Shown here piece after piece: positions 18,452 to 27,764 of a DNA stretch of 64,000 bases (positions are counted from its first letter, which is position 1; each line of letters starts with the position of its first letter). The notes under the pieces were generated by a model. The model was given only the letters and a program-made list of their open reading frames with translations, was not told where the DNA came from and searched no databases. Source of the stretch: Algoriphagus resistens (lineage in GTDB: Bacteria > Bacteroidota > Bacteroidia > Cytophagales > Cyclobacteriaceae). The stretch is taken from contig NZ_LMXN01000002.1 of NCBI RefSeq assembly GCF_001442615.1, forward strand, positions 620,001-684,000. Direction: 5' to 3'. Both the position numbers and the translations under genes were made by a program.

Positions 18452-19953
18452 CTGTTTTGTTCAATAAAATCCGGATCGATTCTTTGCATATTTTCTGACC
18501 ATTCACCACGGACATAATTGAGGATTTCAGCTACTTGCCTGTTGTCCAAAAACGCAAAGCTTGGCATCTGTTGCCCGCTCTCGGAGGATTCTGAGCCCTT
18601 CAGCACGAGTCCAACCAAAGCGGAAGGGTCTCCCGTGATCAATCGGGAGTCTTTTAAGGAAGGGAATATCTCAGGAATACCACTTCCATCCTCCTTGTGA
18701 CAGGAAGCACAGTAACTTAAGTAGAGCTCACTGCCACTCAACAATGGCCCTTGTTGTGCTTTCACCGGGCTGAGCGGCGAGGTAGATGTTTCGTCCGAAC
18801 GGCTTATTTTTAAGATTTTGTCATCGCCGTCCAAGGGAAACCCGGGCTGGGGATTCCAGTCGAGGTTACTGGTGCTCAGATAGATTTCCCCCTCACTACC
18901 TGTCACGATATCTCGAAGCCTACCATAGCGGTTTTCAAACAGAATTTCTTCTGAGATGATATCGTCCCCTTTTTCGTTTAATGAAAGTACTCTGAGGCTC
19001 TTCCCCTTTAGGGTAGTCAACAATAAAGAATTAGTCCATTCCGGTATAGCCTTGTTCCCATAATAAGTCAATCCTGCAGGGGCGATTACCGGCGTCCAGG
19101 AACGCAAAGGCTCTAACGTGTTATGTATGCGGGCAAAATCCCGCTCCTCATCCAGATCCTCTTTTCCCTCTATGTTAGGCCAGCCATAATTTCCGCCCTT
19201 CCGGATCAGGTTTACCTCATCTTCAATTGCATCTCCATGTTCAGAGGTATAGAGCATTCCATTGGAAGAAAACACCAGCCCCTGCATATTCCTAAATCCC
19301 ATCGACCACACATAGCTATTGGGATTAGGGTTGTCCTTAGGAATGCTTCCATCTTGATTGATTCTAAGGATTTTCCCGTTCAGGGATTGGGGATTCTGTG
19401 CATTCGAGAAATCATGTATATCCCCGGTAGCCCAATACAATTTATTATCCGGTCCAAAATCCAGTCTAGAGCCATTGTGGGATGTCCCACCTTCGATTTC
19501 CAATAGTACAAATGGTTGGATTAGCGTATCGTTATGGTATGTATATCGAATGAGACGGCTAACAATCCCACTGCCTTGTTTTAAAGTATAGTTGAGGTAA
19601 ACATGTGGAAATCCCATGAAATCAGGATGTACTGTCATCCCCAATAAGCCAGAGGTTCGCTCTTGCCAGACATCAGGAAGCGTCAAAAGATGTTTCAAAG
19701 AACCTGTCTTTAGGTTCATCAGGGAAACTTTGCCCTTTTGTTCAGCGATCCACAAATTCCCAAGTCCGTCAACCTCCAGGTCCCAAGGGACCTCCAGCCC
19801 AGAGGCCAGCACCTCTACTTTCAGACGCGATGAATCCAGATAAACCATATCAAGACGATCCAGTTCACGATCCTTCTCCTGCCTGCAGCCCGTTAACAGG
19901 TACAGACCCAGCAATACTCTCCCCAGTACCGACCTGTTAATTTCCATGGACAT
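18448..19953 (-). CDS. PQQ-type sugar dehydrogenase fused to a cytochrome c domain, lipoprotein
   Basis: A 501-residue protein. A lipobox (LYLLTGC, Cys23) predicts a lipid-anchored periplasmic or outer-membrane protein. Residues about 45-390 form the six-bladed glucose/sorbosone-dehydrogenase propeller, with EVPWDLEVDGLGNLWIAEQ, the catalytic GTSHNGSRLDFGPDNKLYWATGD, and YTSEHGDAIEDEVNL. The C-terminal domain carries heme motif CASCH (Cys415, Cys418, His419) and a probable axial Met in QQMPSF. It should oxidise a sugar and pass electrons to its own heme. It overlaps the BNR gene by 17 bases and the Nramp gene by 4. A second ATG two codons in is possible. Confidence 0.9.
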   Translation of the reverse strand: MSMEINRSVLGRVLLGLYLLTGCRQEKDRELDRLDMVYLDSSRLKVEVLASGLEVPWDLEVDGLGNLWIAEQKGKVSLMNLKTGSLKHLLTLPDVWQERTSGLLGMTVHPDFMGFPHVYLNYTLKQGSGIVSRLIRYTYHNDTLIQPFVLLEIEGGTSHNGSRLDFGPDNKLYWATGDIHDFSNAQNPQSLNGKILRINQDGSIPKDNPNPNSYVWSMGFRNMQGLVFSSNGMLYTSEHGDAIEDEVNLIRKGGNYGWPNIEGKEDLDEERDFARIHNTLEPLRSWTPVIAPAGLTYYGNKAIPEWTNSLLLTTLKGKSLRVLSLNEKGDDIISEEILFENRYGRLRDIVTGSEGEIYLSTSNLDWNPQPGFPLDGDDKILKISRSDETSTSPLSPVKAQQGPLLSGSELYLSYCASCHKEDGSGIPEIFPSLKDSRLITGDPSALVGLVLKGSESSESGQQMPSFAFLDNRQVAEILNYVRGEWSENMQRIDPDFIEQNR

Positions 19954-21415
19954 TAAAGATTAGTTCAGGTTTGGAAAACTGTCCATCCATATGTGCGGGA
20001 AGCCTATAGACATTTCCAGAACGGTCAGAAAAATAGAGTGTAGAAACTGATTTTTCCCGTCCATGCCCATCGGCCCAAAAGGCATAAAACCCCTCATTGG
20101 CATTCACTGGTTTCCGGGCATAGGAATGATTGTGGCTACTGTTACGGGTGAGCTTTCTACTGGTCCAGTTTTTACCTTGGTCTACACTGGTCCAGAGCAC
20201 CATCTCACCTCCGGTGTTATATTTTTGAGGACCAGCGTCAGTGGGCCCAATTATCCTCCATGTCCCCTGGCTATCAATGTAAAGGGATCCCATATCGTAA
20301 TTATTATCAGAGGAAGTTACTGGCAGGATTTCCCACTCATTACCGGTAAATCTTGCTGTATGCCAGGTTCTTGGTCCATTTTCAGGTCCAGCTTCATACC
20401 CCTTACTGGTCAGGTATAGAATCACAGGCCTATTTTGGCTATCAAATTCCAGGTCATTGATGTAAACCAATAATCCCTCGGACTGGTAATCCCTCACCAA
20501 TGCCATATTTTGAACATCCTTAAGAGGAATAGTTAGCCGATCACCACTTGCATTTGTCCAGATTTCCCCAAAATCATCCGTCTGCAGGTAATATAGATTC
20601 GTCCTATAGTTGAGCCCATTGCCCTCCTTGACGAAAGGGTGAAAATTAAAGGATGTCCCAAGCAGGTTACCTGACTGCCCACTGGTCTGATAGTGCCCCT
20701 CCTCAATCCTGGCAATATCCTGCCACTCAGAATACGAGCTCCCATCCGTGCTGGTCATAAAACCAATCGTTCTTCTGGGCTTTTCCTGCTGTCCGGGTAT
20801 CACTCCGGTCTGGTAATGGGTGAATAAATTGATGAATCCCTTGTCGGGTTGATACCAACTTTGGAGATAGGAAAAATTATCCATTGGGACTGTTTCGCCC
20901 TGCTCGATTTTAGTGGCAAACACAGCTTCAAACTCAGAAATATCATAGGGTTGTGTGCTCTTGTGGATATAAGAAGGCCGCAATGTTCCATTAGATGTAG
21001 AGAAAATCCAGATATAGCCCTCCTTGTCAATGTTCATGACAGGGTTGTCATGGGCATTATCCGTTTGTTTATCCATGACCAGTGTTGGTCTGGGAACCTG
21101 ACCTGTCGTATGGTCAAAGTAGGACACCATGTGGTATAGGGTTTTCCCCTCCGAATCTGCTCCCCCATAGCAAAAAAAAGTCTTGTTTACCTTTTCTGCA
21201 TACACCGAAAAGGGGTAATGATTTGCCGGATAGGTAGCTAAACCGCCACCGTATTTATAGATATACTCATTTTCAGAGGGCTCATTGCTATACCAAATCC
21301 CGCTGTACCCCGTTTCTTTCAGGTTGGGCGTACTTATAGATTGGGCAAGTGAAGTGTTTACCAGGAGGATGATAATAAGACAGCATACCCCCGATCTGTG
21401 TAGTAGAGTTGACAT
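19937..21415 (-). CDS. Secreted BNR_4-repeat beta-propeller protein, possible polysaccharide lyase
   Basis: A 492-residue protein with a Sec signal peptide (GVCCLIIILLVNTSLAQ). The body matches the BNR_4 repeat family: YSGIWYSNEPSENEYIYKYGG near the N-terminus, GLATYPANHYPFSVYAEKVNKT, then FFCYGGADSEGKTLYHMVSY and DNAHDNPVMNIDKEGYIWIFS. Ulvan lyases of PL24/PL25 are seven-bladed propellers of this general kind, so a lyase acting on a uronate-containing glycan is plausible; I cannot confirm the active site. It is 129 bases downstream of the SusD gene and is likely the glycan-cleaving enzyme of the locus. Confidence 0.78.
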   Translation of the reverse strand: MSTLLHRSGVCCLIIILLVNTSLAQSISTPNLKETGYSGIWYSNEPSENEYIYKYGGGLATYPANHYPFSVYAEKVNKTFFCYGGADSEGKTLYHMVSYFDHTTGQVPRPTLVMDKQTDNAHDNPVMNIDKEGYIWIFSTSNGTLRPSYIHKSTQPYDISEFEAVFATKIEQGETVPMDNFSYLQSWYQPDKGFINLFTHYQTGVIPGQQEKPRRTIGFMTSTDGSSYSEWQDIARIEEGHYQTSGQSGNLLGTSFNFHPFVKEGNGLNYRTNLYYLQTDDFGEIWTNASGDRLTIPLKDVQNMALVRDYQSEGLLVYINDLEFDSQNRPVILYLTSKGYEAGPENGPRTWHTARFTGNEWEILPVTSSDNNYDMGSLYIDSQGTWRIIGPTDAGPQKYNTGGEMVLWTSVDQGKNWTSRKLTRNSSHNHSYARKPVNANEGFYAFWADGHGREKSVSTLYFSDRSGNVYRLPAHMDGQFSKPELIFNVHGN

Positions 21416-21544
21416 TTGATAGTTTTCTTAATTCACTGATTTTCCTTATCTCAAATCAGCACATGGTAGCAAAGAATCCCCAGCCACCCCAAAAATCTGG
21501 GGTGGTAGCTAGAGAATAGAGATATGGATAGTAGTTTTTCCGGA

Positions 21545-23008
21545 TCAATATCCCGGATTCTGTACGATCAGACCGGGATTAATATCTATCTGACTTTGAG
21601 GTATCGGAAATAACAAGTGGTGGGCTTGGATACCTTTTGAGGAAAGTACATTCAATGCCTCATCAGTCCTGACCAGATCAAACCAGCGGTGTCCCTCAAA
21701 GGCAAGTTCCACTCTTCGCTCATTGGCAACTGCCGCTCTGAAATCCTGCTGGGTGGCCAACACGTATGCGGGGTCTGGGCCTGAACTACTCATCATAGGT
21801 AGGCCTGCTCTTGACCGGATCTGGTTGAGCAGTAAAAAGGCCTCCCCATCCGGCTGAAAGGAAATCTCATTGAGCGCTTCGGCATACATCAGTAACACAT
21901 CGGCATAGCGTAAAACTATCCAGTTATTGTCACTGTCCAGGTAAGCGGCAGGAGTTCCCGAATACTTCAGGATAAAATTATGTTCCACTTCATCCCCGTT
22001 TAGCTGATAGGAAGTGGCCATTGAAAATTCTTTTCTGGCATCCCCAATGCTGTAGGCAGCTTCCATATCCGCGGTAGGAATATTCTGCCCCAATGGATTG
22101 CCAACGGAGACCACTGCCTTTCCTGATCCTATTGGGGCAAACTGATTGGTAAAGGGACTTCCTTCCCCGTTTGAACTGCTACTAAACTGTACTTCAAAGA
22201 TGGATTCAGCATTATTTTCATTCGTTGGCCCGAAAATATCCCCGTAAGAGTCCATTAACCGATAGCCAGTTTCCCCTGAAGCATCGGTTAATTCCCTGAG
22301 TTTTTGTGAAGCAGCCGTCCACTCTTTTCTGGTAAGATAAACTTTACCCAGTAAGGCCATGGCGGCGCCTCGTGTTGCCCTGCCCACGTCAGCATTGCCA
22401 TAAGAGAAAGGAAGACTTGCTTCGGCATCACCCAAATCAGCTATAATCTGTTCATATACTTCCTGTTTAGGATTTCTGCCGAAAGTATAGCCTTGCTCAG
22501 GATTGGTAATCACCTGTAACACCAAAGGAACATCCCCATAGATCCTGACCAGGTTAAAATACAACAAAGCCCGAAGGAATTTGGCCTCGCCTGTGTAGCG
22601 TGCTTTGAGTGCGTCATCCATTTCTACAGAGGCGATTTTATCAATTACAATATTTGCGGCCTGGATTCCCTGATAATGCGCATTCCAGGTAGTGCTGCTG
22701 ATGGAATTGACCGCGTCATTGGTGAAGTCATCCACAGCCTGCAGGTTTGCGCCAGCATTAGGGTTTGTGATTTCAGTATTGTCTGATCTGAGCTCCCCGA
22801 TTACGTGCATGGAAGAGTAATAGGTTCCACCATATTGGAGCGACCCGTAAACTGCCGTAAGGGCATTTTCCAAATCAGAAGCGGTCTTGTAAAAATTAGT
22901 ACTGTTTCCCTGGGAAATAGGTGCCAAATCCAGGAAATCACTGTTGCATGCGCTGAGTCCCATCAGGAGCAAAGCACCAACCAATTTATATTTTAGTTTG
23001 TTATTCAT
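21545..23008 (-). CDS. SusD/RagB-family glycan-binding lipoprotein
   Basis: A 487-residue outer-membrane lipoprotein (lipobox LLMGLSAC, Cys21). Family signatures are the N-terminal SDFLDLAPISQGN, the TPR region (LRALLYFNLVRIYGDVPLV) and the C-terminal RRVELAFEGHRWFDLVRTDEAL with the terminal LFPIPQSQIDINPGLIVQNPGY. It forms the lid of the SusC channel and captures the glycan at the surface. It follows susC by 12 bases on the same strand. Confidence 0.95.
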   Translation of the reverse strand: MNNKLKYKLVGALLLMGLSACNSDFLDLAPISQGNSTNFYKTASDLENALTAVYGSLQYGGTYYSSMHVIGELRSDNTEITNPNAGANLQAVDDFTNDAVNSISSTTWNAHYQGIQAANIVIDKIASVEMDDALKARYTGEAKFLRALLYFNLVRIYGDVPLVLQVITNPEQGYTFGRNPKQEVYEQIIADLGDAEASLPFSYGNADVGRATRGAAMALLGKVYLTRKEWTAASQKLRELTDASGETGYRLMDSYGDIFGPTNENNAESIFEVQFSSSSNGEGSPFTNQFAPIGSGKAVVSVGNPLGQNIPTADMEAAYSIGDARKEFSMATSYQLNGDEVEHNFILKYSGTPAAYLDSDNNWIVLRYADVLLMYAEALNEISFQPDGEAFLLLNQIRSRAGLPMMSSSGPDPAYVLATQQDFRAAVANERRVELAFEGHRWFDLVRTDEALNVLSSKGIQAHHLLFPIPQSQIDINPGLIVQNPGY

Positions 23009-23020
23009 AAGATAATCCGT

Positions 23021-26000
23021 TTAGAAGCCAATAGTTAAACCCAACATGTATGTCCTCGCCAGAGGATATCCACCGGCATCAACACCTGGCACAAGTGGGT
23101 TTCCTCCCTGTGCCGAAACTTCTGGGTTGAATCCCTCATATTTGGTAAAGGTGTAGGCATTTTGAACGGTGAAATTCAACCGTGCATTGGAAACCTTTAT
23201 ACGCTCCAGAATAGTTGCCGGGAAGGTATATCCTATAGTAATGTTTCTGATCCTTAAGAATGATCCGTCCTCTACAAACTGCGAAGTCACGTTGTTTACC
23301 ACATTACTTCCTGCGTAGGCATTAAAATTCCTATCAATCATCGGTGAGGTCCCATCTCCCCGATCAGTCTCGGATTTCCATCCATTTGACGCACTTCGAA
23401 GGACATTGTAAGACCCGGCATAATTGCCATAATATCTTCTGGCCAGGTTGAGTACCTCAAATCCCTGTACCCCTTGCAGGGTAAAAGAAAAATCCACATT
23501 CCGGAATGAAAACCTATTTGTCATCCCATAGGTAAAATCAGGAAAAGGATCCCCTAAAATCGTTCTGTCATCAGTATTGATAATCCCGTCACCATTGATA
23601 TCGGCAAATTTCAATCTCCCCGGAATGGACTGAACAGTTCCATCGCCGTTCAATACTACCGCACTGTTTTCAACATCTTCCTGATTTTGATAAACGCCGA
23701 TTACCTGATAACCATAAAAACTTCCCGGGACAGAACCGATCTGTGTAATATGTGTTGGTGAAGAGGAGGAAGTTGCCTGTCTGGAAATAATCGGCGACCC
23801 GTCTGGGCCCAATGCCATCACCTCAATCTGATTAAAAGCAATATTAAAATCTGTTGTCCAGGTAAAATCAGACACCAGGTTTCTGCTGGTCAGGGTAAAT
23901 TCTATCCCCTTGTTCTTAATCTCCCCGATATTCTGCAGTGCATTGGTATACCCAGTAAGGGTTGGCACCGGAACATTCAACAATAAATCAGAAGTACGTT
24001 TGATGTAATAATCTGCTGCCAGGTAAATCCTATTTTGGAATACACCTGACTCCAACCCAAAATCCAGCTGTTTGTTTTTCTCCCATCCCAACGTGGAGTT
24101 GGGTACATTCGCCAATCTTATTCCGTTGCTGATGCTGGTACCCAGTGGATAATTCTCTATGGCCGTAAGACCGATTGCGCCATAGTTTGAAATAAAATTA
24201 TTACCTGTAAGACCGTAACTGGCCCGCAGCCTAAGTTCCGACAACCAGCTTACCTGGTTCAGAAAATCCTCTTCAGAAAGTCTCCATCCAAGTGATAGGG
24301 AGGGAAATGCCCCCCATCTGTTATCTGATCCGAACCTGGATGAACCATCCTGTCGGAAAGTTGCCGTTAAAAGATAACGGTCATCATAATTGTAATTCAA
24401 TCGTGCAAGAAAGGACAACAATGACCACTCTTCCTCGGTATTGAGCGCCCGGGTTATCAATCCTGCAGCATTTGTTGTTTTAATATTGTCATTCGCAAAA
24501 TTTGTTCCTGTGATCTGACTGGCCTCGAGTTTCTCTTTTTGGATAGTATATCCAAGAACGGCATCAAAAGTATGTTTGCCCAACGTTTTCCCATAGCTTA
24601 GCGTAAATTCTGAAAGCCAGTTTACCGTCTGTGCCGTATTATTGGATCCCACCGCAGGCCGTGTAAGATTGACACTGTTTGGATTGATAATGGAAGAGCT
24701 GAAAATATCCTCTCTAAAGCTTCGAATATCAGTACCTACCAAAGCTTTGAACTTAAGATCATCGATCAGACTAATTTCTGTGAATGCCGTGCCCAGCAAT
24801 CTCAGGTTTTTTTGCTGATGAAAATATTCCCGGGCTATTTTGACCGGGTTGTCAACCTCCGAGGTACCAATTCCCTGTCCGGTTATTTTGGTATAGTTGC
24901 CATCTGAATCGTAGGGGGTCAAATGAGGACCTGCCGTGATTGCAGACTGGATTATCCCTCCCCCCTGCCAGTTTCCTTCGGCCAGTGACTGGTTGGAAAA
25001 AGTATAGGATGGAGTAATGTTCACACCCACTTTTACCCGCTCATTCATCTGGGATTCCACGTTTACCCTAAAGGAGTACCGTTTCAAATCAGAATTTATG
25101 ATCACCCCTTCTTGCTCCAAATATCCTGCGGATACGAAATACCTGGTTTTTGCATTTCCCCCAGAAAAGTTAAGGCGGTAATCGCTCATACGTGCGGTCC
25201 GGAAAATAGCATCTTGCCAGTTTGTGCCTTCGCCCAGACTTTGTGGATTTTCAAACCCCTCAGGAATCAGGTACATGACATTCTGAATTCTATTAGCGTT
25301 GGGATCTGAGGCAGATCTGCCTGGTCCAGAATTCACCCATGCATTATTTCTGGCTTCATTGATATAAGTTGCAAACTCGGATGCATTCAGCACATCCAAT
25401 GTCTTTTCTACCTGCTGAAACCCGGAACTCACATTCAACTCAATTTTTGCCTGTCCTTCCTTTCCCGATTTTGTTGTGATCAGCACCACGCCATTGGATC
25501 CCCTTGAGCCATAAATAGCAGTGGCAGAAGCGTCTTTTAATACCTGGATATTATCAATGTCTGCAGGATTAATGGTATTGAGCGGGTTATTCCGCTGATC
25601 AAAATCATTGGTTACCGGAAATCCATCAACAACATATAAAGGCTCGTTACCGGCACTTAATGAACCTGCCCCCCGGATACGGACAGAAGCCCCTCCACCG
25701 GGAGCGCCTGTTGCCTGGGTTACCACCACACCTGCCAATCTACCGGCGATTGCCTGGTCAATGCTTACTACCGGCTGATCCTTGAGTTCCTCGGATTCTA
25801 TGGCGCTGACTGCTCCGGTAATGTCTTTCTTTTTAACGGTACCGTACCCAACCACTACAAATTCATCCAGGGAATTCTCCTCCTCCACCATTACCACCTC
25901 CAGTACAAAATCCGAATTGACCAGGATTTCTTTTCGTTCATAACCGATAAATGAAAACAGCAGAGTCTGTCCCGGATCAACCTCTATCGAGAAGCTGCCA

Positions 26001-26500
26001 TCCAGTTCGGTCACGGTTCCTTCGCTTGTACCCTTCACCAAAACAGAAACACCGGGCATTGGCACACCAAACGAATCTTTTACCGTACCCCTAATAATCT
26101 CTCCATCTGATCTCTTCACAAACAAAGAATTATCCTGGGTTGGTTTTCTGATCACACTGATCGCATTATTAACCTGTTTGAACCTAAGTTCTGTCTGTGA
26201 AGCGATGTAATACAGGTGATTTTCTACGCTTTCATATTCTTCTAAATAAGAAATAGCCGAGTCTGGCCTGATCGCCTCATAGGTATAAAAGAATTTGAAT
26301 TCCGTCTTTTTCTCAATTTCATTAAAAAACTTGACCAAAGACCTGGGATGTTTTTCCAGTTTTAGAAACACTTTATCAATACTTTTTACCTGTGCTTTTG
26401 AGGTGTTGGCCAATAGTGGATTGATAGAAATGCAGAGCAGGGCAATCCCTCTGGCCAGTAGCTTAATAGACATGACTATTAATGGTAATATTTTTTTCAT
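23021..26500 (-). CDS. SusC/RagA-family TonB-dependent outer-membrane transporter with STN domain
   Basis: A 1159-residue protein from the chosen ATG at 26500 (MKKILPLIVMSIKL, a proper signal peptide). The open frame extends 23 codons upstream without signal character. Order of domains: STN (about 45-110, sigma-signalling), carboxypeptidase-regulatory-like repeat (IIRGTVKDSFGVPMPGVSVLV), TonB box region and plug (DQAIAGRLAGVVVTQATG, YVVDGFPV, VLKDASATAIYGSRG), then a 22-strand barrel ending in RTYMLGLTIGF. The STN domain together with the adjacent FecR and sigma genes indicates a transducer type that switches on its own locus when substrate is bound. Confidence 0.95.
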   Translation of the reverse strand: MKKILPLIVMSIKLLARGIALLCISINPLLANTSKAQVKSIDKVFLKLEKHPRSLVKFFNEIEKKTEFKFFYTYEAIRPDSAISYLEEYESVENHLYYIASQTELRFKQVNNAISVIRKPTQDNSLFVKRSDGEIIRGTVKDSFGVPMPGVSVLVKGTSEGTVTELDGSFSIEVDPGQTLLFSFIGYERKEILVNSDFVLEVVMVEEENSLDEFVVVGYGTVKKKDITGAVSAIESEELKDQPVVSIDQAIAGRLAGVVVTQATGAPGGGASVRIRGAGSLSAGNEPLYVVDGFPVTNDFDQRNNPLNTINPADIDNIQVLKDASATAIYGSRGSNGVVLITTKSGKEGQAKIELNVSSGFQQVEKTLDVLNASEFATYINEARNNAWVNSGPGRSASDPNANRIQNVMYLIPEGFENPQSLGEGTNWQDAIFRTARMSDYRLNFSGGNAKTRYFVSAGYLEQEGVIINSDLKRYSFRVNVESQMNERVKVGVNITPSYTFSNQSLAEGNWQGGGIIQSAITAGPHLTPYDSDGNYTKITGQGIGTSEVDNPVKIAREYFHQQKNLRLLGTAFTEISLIDDLKFKALVGTDIRSFREDIFSSSIINPNSVNLTRPAVGSNNTAQTVNWLSEFTLSYGKTLGKHTFDAVLGYTIQKEKLEASQITGTNFANDNIKTTNAAGLITRALNTEEEWSLLSFLARLNYNYDDRYLLTATFRQDGSSRFGSDNRWGAFPSLSLGWRLSEEDFLNQVSWLSELRLRASYGLTGNNFISNYGAIGLTAIENYPLGTSISNGIRLANVPNSTLGWEKNKQLDFGLESGVFQNRIYLAADYYIKRTSDLLLNVPVPTLTGYTNALQNIGEIKNKGIEFTLTSRNLVSDFTWTTDFNIAFNQIEVMALGPDGSPIISRQATSSSSPTHITQIGSVPGSFYGYQVIGVYQNQEDVENSAVVLNGDGTVQSIPGRLKFADINGDGIINTDDRTILGDPFPDFTYGMTNRFSFRNVDFSFTLQGVQGFEVLNLARRYYGNYAGSYNVLRSASNGWKSETDRGDGTSPMIDRNFNAYAGSNVVNNVTSQFVEDGSFLRIRNITIGYTFPATILERIKVSNARLNFTVQNAYTFTKYEGFNPEVSAQGGNPLVPGVDAGGYPLARTYMLGLTIGF

Positions 26501-26585
26501 ATGTTTGGATGGTAAGTTGAAACATGATAATTCCCCAGACGACAGTTGCAAATCTTCTGAACGGGGCAATGTGTTTTGATTTCAG

Positions 26586-26619
26586 CAGGAGCGTATTCGC
26601 AGTACGTTCCTGTTTTTTT
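26586..26619 (+). other. Terminator-like hairpin between the FecR and SusC genes, pointing against them
   Basis: CAGGAGCGTA and TACGTTCCTG form a stem with one G-T mismatch around a 7-base loop, followed on the plus strand by T7. This is the shape of an intrinsic terminator for plus-strand (antisense) transcription. In the minus-strand mRNA the same bases give a hairpin in the 146-base spacer between FecR and SusC, preceded by an A run, so it could also be an mRNA processing or attenuation element. Confidence 0.6.
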
Positions 26620-26646
26620 CCCTACTTAAATTTTTTCATAGGCCAG

Positions 26647-27660
26647 TCAGTTTAGTTTAATCAGTACCTTTTTATCGTTTAATTCATAGCTGAAATTCAT
26701 GGATTCGCCCAGCACGGTCAAGACATTCCTTAGGCTTTCGTTCGAATCAAAAGTCCCGCGGGCAAGTAGCTTTGTCCCGCTTCCCTGCACAGTAATTTCT
26801 ACATCATACCACCTTTCGAGTATGGCGGTCAATTGATCAAAGCCGGTATCGTTTAATTTCAAAACCCCTTGGGTCCACAATATCATATCTAGGGCATCTA
26901 CCGTCTTCTTGTTCAGGTTTTCATCGAATTTGGAAAGAACTGATTCCTCACCGGGAATAAGCTGTATAGCTTTTCCTTTCCCTTTCTGCCTCAATTCTAC
27001 CTTCCCAGTCAGCAGGGTGACAGCTACTTTATCGTCAGGTTCAAAAGTGGATATATTGAAAGAGGTCCCTAAAGCGGTGGTAACAATACCATTGGACTCC
27101 ACCTTAAAAGGATGTTCAGTATCTTTCGTCACTTCAAAAAAGCCTTCCCCTTCCAAAGAAACTGATCTGTCCCGTTGAAAATCAGCCGGATAAACCAGCT
27201 TGCTTTCTGAATTTAAAAACACGGTGGATCCATCCGGCAGGGTAATCCTGGTTTTCTTACCAGCAGGATTGTAATGCGTGATTAATTTGGTATCCAATAG
27301 CAGTTCTTGCTCTTGATCGGCTTTATATTTATCCCGGTTGACAAAAAACAGGGTTGATAGACCAATTGCAATAAACACGGCAGCTGCCCGGGTCCAAGGA
27401 AGCCAGTTTCTCTTTCGGATGCTGTCCCGCTGAACATAGGGACGTGCATAATTGGACTTGTTATGGTTTAATTTTTCCCACAAAGCCTTATTGTCCCAAT
27501 TATACTCCCCTGATTTTAATTTGTCTGACCACAATTGAATCATGTCGGCAGTCAAGAATTCCTCTGCCTCTTTGCTTTCTAAAAAGTCCAGAAATTCCTG
27601 GGCTTCCTCCTTTGTAAGGTTTCCTTCAAAAAAATCCTTTATTCTTTTATGATGGTTCAT
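26647..27660 (-). CDS. FecR-family anti-sigma factor
   Basis: A 337-residue inner-membrane regulator. The cytoplasmic N-terminus (RIKDFFEGNLTKEEAQEFLD) binds the sigma factor. One transmembrane helix lies at about residues 87-108 (WTRAAAVFIAIGLSTLFFV). The periplasmic FecR domain (NPAGKKTRITLPDGSTVFLN to FEPDDKVAVTLLTGKVEL) and the C-terminal DUF4974 domain contact the STN domain of the SusC partner. It lies between the sigma gene (105-base gap) and susC. Confidence 0.94.
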   Translation of the reverse strand: MNHHKRIKDFFEGNLTKEEAQEFLDFLESKEAEEFLTADMIQLWSDKLKSGEYNWDNKALWEKLNHNKSNYARPYVQRDSIRKRNWLPWTRAAAVFIAIGLSTLFFVNRDKYKADQEQELLLDTKLITHYNPAGKKTRITLPDGSTVFLNSESKLVYPADFQRDRSVSLEGEGFFEVTKDTEHPFKVESNGIVTTALGTSFNISTFEPDDKVAVTLLTGKVELRQKGKGKAIQLIPGEESVLSKFDENLNKKTVDALDMILWTQGVLKLNDTGFDQLTAILERWYDVEITVQGSGTKLLARGTFDSNESLRNVLTVLGESMNFSYELNDKKVLIKLN

Positions 27661-27764
27661 TTTGTCTTTGTTCTACAGTATATACCATCAGCAGGTAATT
27701 TATACTCAAGACAAATCAAAAAAAAAATCAGGGAATTCGTAATTTACCCTAAAATTGAACTGGA

